A stretch of 64,000 nt of DNA. It comes from Solanum dulcamara (Eukaryota; Streptophyta; Magnoliopsida; Solanales; Solanaceae). Shown here in pieces: positions 25,074 through 35,994 of the stretch. Where the stretch lies: the NCBI RefSeq assembly GCF_947179165.1, contig NC_077244.1, positions 13,336,949 to 13,400,948 of the forward strand. Direction: 5' to 3'. The position numbers were made by a program, and so were the translations under genes. The stretch's first letter is position 1, and each line of letters opens with the position of its first letter. Under the pieces are notes generated by a model that saw only the letters and a list, made by a program, of their open reading frames with translations, had not been told where the DNA came from and searched no databases.

Positions 25074-27200
25074 CAACTAGTGATTGCTTACACAAACAGT
25101 AGTTGTTTAGTGTACACAACAGGAGGTTGTTTAAGCAGTTAGAAATTGTTTATACAAGAAACTTAATTGGACATTAATTAATTGATCACATATGAAAAAA
25201 TATTGATACATATTGATAAAAAGAGTATTTCAATGAGTGATTAATTTCAATATAATAATATGATCACTATTACTCAAAAATTCTTTGACTATATTAATAA
25301 ACAACTTAAACATTTAACATCTTGATAAAAGTTAATAAACAAATATATTATACTATTTTATAAACCAACACTTATTGTTGATAATCAAGAAATTTCTAAT
25401 TGCCTATATTGTAACTTCAAATCTCGTATAAAATAGTTAAACAAATGCTTAAAAGCATATCATGATTGTTTAGTATAAACAACAGGAGGTTGATTAAGCA
25501 ACTCGAAATTGTTTATACAAAAACCTTGATTGGACATTAATTAATTAATCACATTTGAAAAAGTTTTGATACATATTGATAAAAAAGAGTATTTCAATGA
25601 GTGGTTAATTTCAATATAATAATTTTGTCACCATTAATCACAAATCCTTTGATTCTATTAATAAACAACTTAAACATTTAATATCTCGATAAAAGTTAAT
25701 AAGCAAATATATTATATTATTATATAAACCAACACTTATTGTTGATAATCAAGAAATTTCTAATTGCCTATACTATAACTTCAAATATCGTATAAAATAA
25801 TTAAACAACTAGTGAATGCTTAAAAGCATATCGTGATTGTTTAGTATAAACAACAGGAGGTTGTTTAAGCAACCAGAAATTTTTTATACAAGAACAATGA
25901 TTGGACATTAATTAACTGATCCCATTTAAAAAAATATTGATACATCTTAATAAAAAGCGTATTTCAATGAGTGATTAATTTCAATATAATAATTTGATCA
26001 CCATTAATCATAAATTCTTTGACTCTATTAATAAACAACTTAAAGATTTAACATCTTGATAAAAGTTAATAAGAAAATATATTATATTATTATATAAGTC
26101 AACACTTATTGTTGATAATTAAGAAATTTCTAATTGCCTATACTATAACTTCAAATCTCTTAGAAAATAGTTAAACAACTAGTGAATGCTTAAAAGCATA
26201 TCATGATTGTTTAGTATAAACAATAGAAGATTGTTTAAGCAATTCGAAATTGTTTATACAAGAACCTTGATTGGACTTAATTAATTGATCCCATTTAAAA
26301 AATTATTGATACATCTTGATAAAAAAGTGTACTTCAATAAGTGATTAATTTCAATATAATAATTTGATCACCATTAATCACAAATTCTTTGACTCTATTA
26401 ATATATAACTTAAACATTTAATATCTTAATAAAAGTAAATAAGTAAATATATATTATATTATTATATTAACCACCACTTATTGTTGACAATCAAGAAATT
26501 TCTTATTGCCTATAGTATAACTTCATATCTCGTATAAAATAGTTAAACAACTAGTGAATGCTTAAAATCATATCATGATTGTTTAGTATAAAAATTGATC
26601 CCATTTGAAAAAGTATTGATACATCTTGATAAAAAAGAGTATTTCAATGAATGATTAATTTCAATATAATAATTTGATCACCATTAATCACAAATTCTTT
26701 GACTCTATTAATAAGCAACTTAAACATTTAACATCTTGATAAAAGCTAATAAGTAAATATATTATATTATTATATAAACCAACACTTATCGTTGATAATC
26801 AAGAAATTTCTAATTGCCTATTCTATTACTTCATATCTCGGATAAAATAGTTAAACAACTAGTGAAAGCTTAAAATCATATCATAATTGTTTAGTATAAA
26901 CAACAGGAGGTTGTTTAAGCAACTCGAAATTGTTTATACAAGAACCTTGATTGGACATTAATTAATTGATCTCATTTGAAAAAGTTTTGATACATCTTGA
27001 TAAAAAAAAGTATTTCAATGAGTGATTAATTTCAATATAATAATTTGATCACCATGAATCACAAATTTTTTGACTCTATTAATAAACACGTTAAACATTT
27101 AACATCTTGATAAAAGTTAATCAGCAAATAAATTATATTATTATATAAACCAACACTTATTGTTGATAATCAAGAAATTTCTAATTGCCTATACTCTAAC
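25074..27200 (+). repeat. Tandem array, six copies of a ~370 bp AT-rich unit
   Basis: Copies begin at about 25074, 25442, 25806, 26176, 26548 and 26856, each with (or near) CAACTAGTGAATGCTTAAAA. Unit lengths are 368, 364, 370, 372, 308 and about 345. The fifth lacks ~60 bases (hairpin right arm to TTAATTAATTGATC). Each unit carries TTGTTTA-GTA-TAAACAA, a perfect 7 bp inverted repeat (25466-25482 in copy 2), then ACAGGAGGTTG and CATTAATTAATTGAT. The units have no reading frame. Copies look similarly diverged, as in a minisatellite or subterminal-repeat expansion in a transposon. Confidence 0.9.
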
Positions 27201-27275
27201 CAACACCTCTATCAGTATATTGACCACCAAAATCAAAATTCATAGGACTATCAGACATTCGATTATCATAATTTA

Positions 27276-27578
27276 TTAAAGGACTCCGTAAGCTACTTTT
27301 TTCACCGCTTGAAGTGTTTCTTTCTGCATACTCACTCTTGATGGTCTTTTTTCATCATATTTTCTCTTTGTTGTCACCCTATCTTCACCATCAATATCTC
27401 TATATCCTATATCATTTGTTATAGTTGTTATCCCAACCAAATTAATTTTTAACTTGTCAATTGTTTCATCTGCTATCTCATCAGCAAAAATTTCAAGAAT
27501 TTTTATGTAATTTTTTTTCCAGCACTTGTAGGAATCAGAAAAGGGTGTACTACTTGCATAAAAAAAATCAAAAATCAA
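27276..27578 (-). CDS. Unrecognised 100-codon ORF
   Basis: Starts MIFDFFYASSTPFSDSYKC and continues through WKKNYIKILEIFADEIADE, TIDKLKINLVGITTITND and a basic part VTTKRKYDEKRPSRVSM. Composition looks protein-like (amphipathic helices, then a charged linker) rather than chance AT-rich sequence. I do not recognise the family. It lies just past the 370 bp array, on the opposite strand from the MULE fragment, and downstream in sense of the acidic ORF at 27961-28349. It could be an exon of the same decayed gene or a passenger of a Mutator-like element. No membrane segment or signal peptide. Confidence 0.3.
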   Translation of the reverse strand: MIFDFFYASSTPFSDSYKCWKKNYIKILEIFADEIADETIDKLKINLVGITTITNDIGYRDIDGEDRVTTKRKYDEKRPSRVSMQKETLQAVKKVAYGVL

Positions 27579-27630
27579 AATTATTTAGTGAAAATGCCAT
27601 TATGTTGTTTAAAACAATTTAAAATTATTT

Positions 27631-27960
27631 AGTGCAAACTCTATCAGATTGTTTAATCAATCATATATTGTTTAATTACTTTAAAATCAATCAGACTTAC
27701 TTTATTATATTTTAGTTCAAACTCCACCAGGTTGTTTAAACAATCAAATATTGTTTAATTACTTTAGAAACAATCAGATTTACTTTATAATATTTTATTG
27801 CAAAGTCCATCAGATTTTTTAAACAATCAAATATTGTTTAATTACTTTAGAAACAACAAGACATACTGTATTATATTTTAGTGCAAACTCCATCAGATTA
27901 TTTAAACAATCAAATATTGATTTATTACTTTAGAAACAATCATATAACAATTTTGATCTT
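27631..27960 (+). repeat. Tandem array, four copies of an 83 bp unit
   Basis: Units start at 27631, 27714, 27797 and 27880 with A(G/T)TGCAAA(C/G)TC(C/T)A-like sequence, each followed by GATTGTTTAAACAATCAAAT or a close variant. The central part is palindromic (GATTGTTTAAACAATC). Shares TGTTTA/TAAACA words with the 370 bp array. Confidence 0.85.
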
Positions 27961-28349
27961 CTTTCGGATGAAACATTACATGTTTCTTCATCCTCTTCTT
28001 CAATTGCTTTTTGACTTTCTTTTTCGGATAGTACATCATCACATGCTTCTTCATTTTCTTCTTCGCTTTCTTCTTCACTAGTATTTTCATCATCACCTTC
28101 TTCTTCACTATCATTTTCATCTTCACCTTCTTCACTATCATTTTCATCTACACCTTTTTCTTCAATTTATTCTTCTTCTTCACAATATTTTTCATTGCCT
28201 TCTCTATCATCATTCTCATTGTTTTCTCTAGCCGGAGAAAGCTCCTCTTCCGTTGTCTTGGCCTTTTTTCTAGGCCTTCTATTATAAACTGCTTGAAAAT
28301 ATCCTATTTCCATTTTATATGCATATATAAACCAACTCAATACTATCAT
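27961..28349 (-). pseudogene. Unrecognised acidic ORF with a basic nuclear-signal-like stretch, one stop
   Basis: From 28349 on the - strand: a hydrophobic start (MIVLSWFIYAY), then NRRPRKKAKTTEEELSP with a basic run that could act as a nuclear signal, then NENDDREGNEKYCEEEE and a stop. In the same frame an acidic low-complexity run goes on (NDSEEGEDENDSEEEGDDEN, EEESEEENEEACDD). Family not recognised; such acidic linkers occur in plant Mutator-related and Ulp1-carrying transposon proteins, but no catalytic domain is visible. Expression is not supported. Confidence 0.3.
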
Positions 28350-30229
28350 TAATATAATAAGTAAAAAAAAAGATAAATAAAATTTATTGTATAAACAACA
28401 GCAGATTGTTTAATACAATAATAGTTGTTTACACAACAACAATAGATTATATAATACAAAATGTATGATCTATAGCTGGAGGAAAATAAAAAACAGAGAT
28501 ATGTTGCACAAGACTTATTTGTTTGCACAAAACTTAATGACCTTTATTTTGGGTTGAACCAGTTTATTGGGACAATTCCTAGCTCCATTTCTAATGTCTC
28601 CCAACTCACTATCTTTGATTTAAGGCCACAATTTTCTTAGTGGGATCTGATGAATCTTGAAAATTTACAGCAACTTGAAGTAATCAACTTGCAGTGGAAT
28701 CAACTGACAAATAATCCTTAATTCATTAGACAAGTTACAAACAACAGTGTTGAAGCAACACACATTTGCATAGACCGATTCAAACAACAATAGATTATTT
28801 ACGCAATAATTGAGGACTGATTCAAACAACATCAAATTATTTACACAGTAACAAGATTCATTGAACAGTAAAAAAAGCTTCTTAAATTGAAGAATCATCA
28901 ATAAAAATGAAAATTCAATGCAACCTACATTGTCAATCATAAAATAAAAACAACCAAAATACATAAAGTTTTTATCTTGTTTCTTCTCTATATTTCTGAT
29001 GGAAAAGAGAGATTTTTAATTTTTGGATTTACTTTATTTTATCAGGCTTAGTAGTAGAAACAAGAACCCGAGTATACAAAATTAGTGAATCAACTTCTTC
29101 AAATAAGTGAATTTACTTCAAATTTTAAAAACCTAAAAGATTTGATAAAAATAAAAGTAAAATTACCTTAAAAAATTAGAGTGAAGAGATGAAAGATGAG
29201 AAAAAATGGAGGTAGTCTATTTCTTTGTTCCTTGCACTTGTTTGTGAAATAGAAGAGAAGGAAGAAGAAGAAGAGAGTGAAATAATATTGAAGAATGGGC
29301 AAGAAGGGAACGGGAGAACAAAGTCAAGAAAGTGAAGAGAAAAGTGAGGGTTTTTGATGGGTTTAATATTTTTTGGGGGTTTTAAAATTTAACCCTAAAC
29401 TTTCAAATATTCTAATCCACCCCATCTTTACATAGTTAAGATATTATAACAAAAAAAACTTTTTAAAAAATGAAAATCCCTCATCCTTCATTGCAACACT
29501 TGAGAGTCTCTTTTAACTAATTTTTCCATGTTCCAGCTTGTAAGTTATTTAAGACAAATCAAGAATATACAATACATGATAAGAGATTGCCCTTCAATTT
29601 GTTTTTCCTATTTTGAAATTATTTAAATTTTTTTCTTTGCCAATCAAAAAATTTGGTGGCCCTCTGGCAAGAGGTGCGACAAGAGACTCAATTTAAAACT
29701 AAAATTTGACATTTCTAGTTTAAAATCCTTTTAATCTATCATTGAGAAACACCAACCCAGTTTGACACAAAAAGACTCAAGAAGACAAATAAAAGCAAAT
29801 GAAAGTAAAATATTTTGCTCATTGAGAAAGAACCGTGGTGTAAAAAAATCTCTTGAATTTTATTTGAATCACTACTATTTATCGAGATAATTTTAAATCA
29901 TGTGCCATAAACTCATTAATTGAACAGGGCCTATAGAAAGACACTAAGCGCGAATATCAAACACGAGTAATAAGACAATAGCGAAATGTTGAACCAACCC
30001 ACTAAAGAATAGACAAACAAACTTACCAAACTCGCATAAGTGTAAAGTTAATTAGGGCACAAAAAAAATCAAAACCAAAATAACTTCTCTATGATTTTTT
30101 TCAATGCCTTACAAGGGCTCAAAAACTAGTAATCACTTCAAAATTTACTAAGAATCCCCAAACTTACACTAGCATTGTTCTCATTGCTTTTACATGAAGT
30201 AGTAGGATTATAGGAGGGCATCTCGTCAT
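28350..30229. other. AT-rich, no gene recognised
   Basis: Contains more TGTTTA/TAAACAA words (28380-28880) and a purine-rich run (29240-29350). 29000-29450 may be the outer end of the same DNA transposon, but I could not match it to a terminal inverted repeat near 23.5 kb. Confidence 0.4.
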
Positions 30230-31340
30230 TACTTTGGTGTGACAGAATTCAGTATGCTTCACTGCAAATGAGATGCGACACTATTTCGTTGAAACTGTAC
30301 CTCTTTATTATTTTCAACCCACACAATCAACCCGTCTTCCACCGCAGGTTTATCCTCCATCGAGATGCTGCCCTTATTTCTCTTAATCTCTATCCTTATC
30401 TTTGAGGCTTTATATTTCGATGCTCCAATTCTTGTGCTCATTCTTTCCACTTGAGCAACTAGTCTTTTTATGGCATCATGGTTTGCATTGCTCAACCTCG
30501 TTTCTTCACTCGGTGCATATTCTTCTCAATTGTGAGTCATAGAAATCAGGGGTCTGTATTGAACACACTGATTTATTCCTTGAATAGAGATGCAACCCAC
30601 CTCAATACACAAATAAGTGATGGTTGTCGATTAAAGTAAAGACCTTTCAGATCTTTGAGCTGCCTGTCGAATTTGTTCAGCCATGATTTCATGTTCGATA
30701 ATCTCTTGCCCCATCATAATTCGAGCCACTAACATGGCTGCTTCCCGTGAAGCATGGAGTTCATCTCTCGATGACATAAATTCTTCCTAACAAAGTGAAA
30801 CCAAACTATCTCCTTAGGGAATTGGAGGTGGATTTATCCTCCGATTTGTGCCCATATCTGAGAGCCAGTTGCAATGAATTCAGCTACCTATGAGTATTGT
30901 GTATGCATTGATAGTTTACGATAGGTAGGGTCAATTTCTGGAATAGGGACATCTTGCCTCTAAAATGAGAAAAGAGCTACTGGTGTGATCAAAATTTCCT
31001 TGTTGTCCCTTACTAACACTGATGTTACCATTGGGCTTGATCCTGTAACTTTTAGTTGAGCTTGTTAGTCCATTCTGCATCGATATGATGCATAAAATTC
31101 CCATACAATTTCAGGAAGAAATGTGTCCATAGGATTGAGAAAGTGATTCCAGCAACGTTATTCATTTTGATTTGATATATCAAGGAAATTCTTCTCAAAT
31201 AATTCTGCATCCAAGACTGCTTCCTTGATGAGCTGACATTCGTTCTACAAATGGTTATAGCGTGCTTCCATACCAGAAGTTCCAAACCACACTAATACGT
31301 TGGTCCCATTGTAGGATGGGTCATTAGCTGGATGAAGTCA
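30230..31340 (-). pseudogene. Relic of a 'putative plant transposon protein' (Transposase_32-like)
   Basis: - strand frames, much broken, spell a pattern seen in a large plant-only family: FEKNFLDIS at about 31200, FLPEIVWEFYASYRC around 31110, KVTGSSPMVTSVLVRDNK near 31030, ITPVALFSF, VPIPEIDPTYRKLS near 30930, FIATGSQIWAQIGG near 30860. The family usually has WEFYA, DI.P..I..FI.G and a basic C-terminal part; here the last part is the 78-codon ORF 30495-30259 (RLVAQVERMSTRIGASKY). Many stops and frame changes. Function of the family is not established; it is linked to retrotransposon-like repeats. Confidence 0.5.
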
Positions 31341-32125
31341 TTGTGCTACAAGATGATAATGGAAAAGAGGAACAAAATACAAAATTTAATCAAAAACAAA
31401 AGAAATATACAGGAGTGTAAAAAGAATATTGCAATTAAATCTCAAAGTTAGGTTGGTGTTGAACCGGTGGCTCACAGATGCAAGATTATAAGCCACCAAT
31501 GCAAACACCGCCTTTAATAAAACAAATGGCAAGAAAGTAGGTGAACCAGCATTACACTGGAATTTCACAAATGGAGACATGTGTCTCGCAAGTGAAACAC
31601 CAGATGACAACTTGAGAGCATGAGTTCCTTAGTAGACCGATGTTACACCTGCGAAACGTAGGACAACTATTGTAAAGTGCAGGTGCTTCATAGTCACCAC
31701 TATGAATAAAAATGGTCTTTTTACAGTTTAACACAATAAAAATTAACTCTAATGGTTACTTAGATTTTCCCAAAGGATCCACAACGATATTTCACACACT
31801 TTTAATGATTTTCCTTAAGAAGGACGCCGAACCATCTCTCATTGGGGATCATCAAGCATACAAACAAGTAATTTAGGCAATTAAAGAAAACATTAAGAAT
31901 AGTCATTCACAATTTGTTCCTTACCAACAAATAAAAATTACTCAAATCAGTTCACAAATTCAAGGCAATGCAACTCATTCACAAGATTTTGGTTAAAAAA
32001 TAAAGATTTATATAATGACAATTTTGGCCTTAGGAATGAAATCATTCATTCCATCATAGAACAATTTTATACACTATGAAACATAATGGGTGACTCAAAC
32101 TTCACCCCAAAACTCATATTTTAAG
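31341..32125. other. No gene recognised
   Basis: Moderately AT-rich; short ORFs on the - strand (31386-31734) have no recognised motif. The last five bases before LTR D (TTAAG, 32121-32125) would be the target site of element D. Confidence 0.45.
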
Positions 32126-32678
32126 TGTAATACCCCCTAAAACGTTGTATGTAGCATTTCAATTCTTGATTAAAATAATACTTCTTATATATTTTGGGCA
32201 TAACTTTTCATATAATAGTCCAAATTAGGTGATTCAAATTTTTATATATTCTCATCGTCATTACCTACAATTTTCCTAAAGACCATATCTTAATATTCGA
32301 AGATTAAGTAGGTCAAATAAAATAATATTTGCAAGACATGATTTTGTAACGAAATGGAGTATTTGTAGAAGAAAACTCATATCTCACCGTAGGTTACTCC
32401 AAATCAATTAATTCTTGAACAAAGTAAAAGTAGACTTCTAGAGCTACAATTCATATAAGATACCAAATCCTAATGAGAAAGTTATCTTATTCAAACGTAG
32501 CTCTGAAAATGGTATTCCGTTAAACAAAGGTTCATCTCGTACCATGGAAAGATCTAGATCCATTTGACATCACCAATAAAATCAATAGTCCTCCATTTGA
32601 CATCACAATCCTCCATTGAAATTTCAAGATCATCCTTTGTAATTATTTTTATTTAATGTTAGGTACCTTCTCCACACC

Positions 32679-32685
32679 TATAAAT
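32679..32685 (+). promoter_or_regulatory. TATA box of LTR D
   Basis: TATAAAT in CACACCTATAAATACTCACC, aligned with the TATA box of LTR A; a CTTTCTCAAGCAA leader follows. Confidence 0.65.
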
Positions 32686-32821
32686 ACTCACCTTATTTCC
32701 TCATTTTATTCATCAAGCTTTCTCAAGCAATTCTTCTTTCTATACAGTTCTTTACTCATTCTCAAATATAGTTTTAGTTTTTAATCATGTGAAAATACTA
32801 TTTCGGCGATTCTTATACTCC

Positions 32822-33034
32822 AAAGCCCAAAAAACAAGGTAAGAAAGGTGGGGAAGAGCGGCCTCACACAAAAAGATTTGTCTAAGCAGCGGACTCAATT
32901 CATCAGGAACTGGAAGGACGACATCTCTCTCAGAATCAGCTGAACAGGCTGACAGTCGGCAGAAAATGCTGAGCAAAGCTGCAAATTCTTGTTAGCGATT
33001 ATTTATGAGAAAAAAAATGAAATTATGAAAACTC
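32822..33034. other. 213 bp segment of unknown origin inside LTR D
   Basis: Present between the ATACTCC and AGTACACAAAA blocks that are nearly contiguous in LTR A. It is GC-richer than its surroundings. The - strand has an open frame through it (SADSERDVVLPVPDELSPL then RQIFLCEAALPHLSYLVFW); the + strand also reads well with two stops (HQELEGRHLSQNQLNRLTVG). Neither is recognised. It could be a captured host exon or an old insertion. No clear target duplication. Confidence 0.5.
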
Positions 33035-33123
33035 AGTACACAAAATACTTCGATAAGGAGAAAAGGCTAGTGGTTCAAGAGTGTTCATTGAGTTCTTCAA
33101 TTTGGAGTAAAGCTTCGGATTTT

Positions 33124-33135
33124 AGGTATGTAAGG
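33124..33135 (+). promoter_or_regulatory. Splice-donor-like motif in LTR D
   Basis: AGGTATGTAAGG, identical to the motif in the 5' LTR of element A. Function inferred. Confidence 0.35.
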
Positions 33136-34482
33136 CTATTCATAACATTGGATTGAGTTCGTCCATGTGCCCCATAGTTAAATTCATCGTAATTGAGTTA
33201 TAGTTTAGTTTTAGCCTAATTCTTGAATTCTAAATGAGTTAATTCTTTTTCTATTGAGTTAGATATATTTATGCATTGAGATTATTATTATTTTTATCTC
33301 TCATATTATTGAAATTGTTGTTTATGGCTACTTTCCCATGAACCCTAATTGATTGTTGTTCATGCGTATTTTGAGTAAAAATGTTGGCTTTTAATATGCT
33401 TAACAAAAATAGTGATTTGAATTAATATTATATATGTATTTTATTGAGTTTTGAAAGAGCAAAAGCATTGAGTTTAAATAAATTTGATTCTTTGGGTTAA
33501 ATTATGTTTCGAGTAAGATGTTTTGAAGTATAATGATTTGATAAAAAGGTAATGATGATGAAGATGCATTGAGATGAGTTTGATGTTTTAAATTAAAGTC
33601 CAATGAGACTAGATGATGAGGTTAATATGAGCAAATATTTTGGGAGTAGTATTGAGCATTAAGTTGAGAAAGAGTTTAATTGACTCAAACTCCAGAACTA
33701 TGTAGCCAATGTAGGATGGATTCTATGTCTCTTAAGTCTCAAAAAGAGGACTTTGACGATTGGATCTAAGATGGTAATGTCCTTTACCCTAGCAAGGTAT
33801 TGGATGGAAGTAGCAACGACATCGCTTTATTGTATCATCACTAGCTCGTAAGGGATGGTTGTCAGTTACAGAAACTCCCAACTGAGTAAGCACTGCTTAT
33901 TATTAGTTTTAAACTTATATTACTTATTGATGCTGAGATGATGTTGAGCTATGAGTTGAGTCTTACTGAGAGGAGTTTTTTGATATTTTTCCTTAGTTTC
34001 CTACCATTTTACATACTCTACATTCTATGTACTGACGTCATTCGACCTGTATCATTTTATGATGCAGATACAGGTTTTAGAGATCCTCAATAGATGCTTC
34101 ATTGAAGATCATTACTTTCCAACTATTTGGTGAGTCCTTTTTGTATTCATAGAAACTCTTTATCCTTTTATTATTATTGAATATTATGTTTCTTTTGAGG
34201 TAGCCATGGACATGTCGTTGGCACCATTTGATAGTGTTAGAGGCTTCGTAGACAGAGTTTGATTATGTAATTGGAGTAGTTCTCCTTTGAAACTACTTCT
34301 TCTAAGGATTATTTCTTTCCTTTGATGTTGATGATAGCGAGCCCCCATAAGTATTCTTATTTTCACTTAAGGCTTCCACTGTTGAATGAATGAGTGATGA
34401 GACCAAGTGGTTCTCTCAGAGGCTAGAGATGATTTCTGAGTGCCGGCCATACCTAGGTTACCCTCTTGGGGTGTTACAAACT

Positions 34483-34494
34483 TGGTATCAGAGT
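34483..34494 (+). other. Primer binding site of element D
   Basis: TGGTATCAGAGT, one mismatch from the initiator tRNA-Met complement, four bases after the LTR end. Confidence 0.8.
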
Positions 34495-34696
34495 ACAGAG
34501 TTCAAAAGTCCTAAGGTGTCTATGAAGCTGTGTCTAGTAAAGTATTGTTTATGAGTGTGTCGTGCACCACACTTATAATCAAGAGGCTATAGGACATTAG
34601 GATTTTTTTTCACTTCTTTCATAATCTAAGTTCATGTGATAGAGTTTAACTCTATAAAACTTTCTTTCTAATTCATGCGTTTACACATTGAAGACC

Positions 34697-35920
34697 ATGC
34701 CTCCTAAATATACAACCAATCAGAGGAACGCTGCCAGCATTGAGGTTCCAAAGTCAGATATACCTCCATCAAGAGCTAGGGGCCGACCTGCAAGGTCTAT
34801 TGAGGTACCCAAAATACCTATTGTTCAGACCCACTCTTACTTTGGAGGTGGAATTCAGATGAGCTACTGCCTGCTCACTCAACTGTTAGCTTCCCAGATG
34901 GGTAATCATAGTTTACCAACTCCTAGCTCTAGCTCTTAAGAGTCATCTTCCACCACAAAGATTAGATATTTTCTAAGGATGAACCCGCCAGTCTTCATAG
35001 AGTCTAGGTTGAGGAGGATCCTCAAAATTTCATTAATGTGATATGGAAGATCTTGAAAGAGATGCATACTACCGAGGTTGAGGGTGTTGAGTTAGTTTCT
35101 TACCAGCTTAAGGATGTGGTGAATTTATGGTATGACCAGTAGGAGCAGAGTCGCGGCAAAGCTACTGGACTTGCAGTTTGGGATGAGTTTGAAAGCGTCT
35201 TCCTTGACCACTTCTTTCCCTAAGAGCTATGGGAAGCAAACGTTTATGAGTTTGTGAACCTCAAGTAGGAAATCATGACTATGAAGGAGTATAGTTTGAA
35301 GTTTATTCAGTTCTCCAAATATGCTCCAGAAATGATTCCTCATATGAGGGCCAAGATGAGGAGATTTTTCTCTGTCCTGCGCAAACATGTAAAGAAAGAA
35401 TGTAAAGCAATGGTAATGATTTCTGACATGAATTTTTCTAGATTGATGGTGTATGCTCAAAAGTTTGATGATGACAAGAAAAAGTACCGAGAGGAACACT
35501 TGAGCAAGAAGGCTAAGTCTGTTGGGCATGAGAATGAGCAGAATCAAGGGAAGGGTAACAAGTCCTTCTTTCAAAAGAGGTCTTTTAATTATGCACCTTC
35601 CTTAACAAGTACATTTAGACCTAATACCAAGTATGATCAAAGGTCGCTGAGTTACTAGAACTTCCTAGCTCAGGGTTCTCAGTCCCAAGTAAGTGTGGCT
35701 CAAGGTTCTATAGGAAAGCCACTGTATGCTAGATGTTGGAAGCTCTATTTGGGAGAGTGTCGTGAGGGTACCAATGCTTGCTACGGATGTGGAAAGATAG
35801 GTCACTTCTAGAATGACTGTCCTTCAAAGAGACGAGGAGATGGAGGTAGTAGAGCTCAATTTTCTTCTGAAGCATCGCAGAATAAAGGTAATTAGAGAGG
35901 TACAGGTGGGAAAACAAATC
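34697..35920 (+). pseudogene. Element D gag
   Basis: Capsid/nucleocapsid precursor. Start chosen at ATG 34697 (MPPKYTTNQRNAAS). After a stop at 34939 the gag goes on in broken frames: FLRMNPPVFIESRL near 34970, SYQLKDVVNLWYDQ near 35100, then the open stretch 35275-35658 (EYSLKFIQFSKYAPEMIPHM, MVMISDMNFSRLMVYAQKFD), a basic region, and a CCHC zinc knuckle CYGCGKIGHF*NDC near 35781-35822 with a stop inside. The order and motifs match gag of element A. Stops near 34939, 35143, 35221, 35268, 35656 and 35810. Confidence 0.85.
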
Positions 35921-35994
35921 GTCTGTATGCTATGGGTAGTAGCCAAGACCAAGAGAATGTATCCAATGTTGTTACTGGAATGCTCTGAATCCTT

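Larger units (their letters stand above)
32126..34478 (+). repeat. 5' LTR of element D
   Basis: Starts TGTAATACCCCC and ends GGGGTGTTACA just before the primer site; 2353 bp. TATA box at 32679-32685; donor-like AGGTATGTAAGG at 33124-33135. It aligns with element A LTRs through the U3 (GGGCATAACTTTTCATA, ATTACCTACAA) and leader (AGTTTTAGTT, CAAGAGTGTTCAT). A ~213 bp segment (32822-33034) has no counterpart in A. Confidence 0.85.

Noticed and set aside
25074..27200. CRISPR-like array
   Set aside because: Units are ~370 bp head-to-tail without unique spacers, in a plant nuclear context.
27881..28147. Overlapping ORFs rich in Leu/His or Lys/Met
   Set aside because: Alternative frames of the acidic low-complexity stretch; the Glu/Asp frame is the more protein-like one.
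35227..35574. 115-codon - strand ORF
   Set aside because: Antisense shadow of element D gag, which has recognisable motifs on the + strand.
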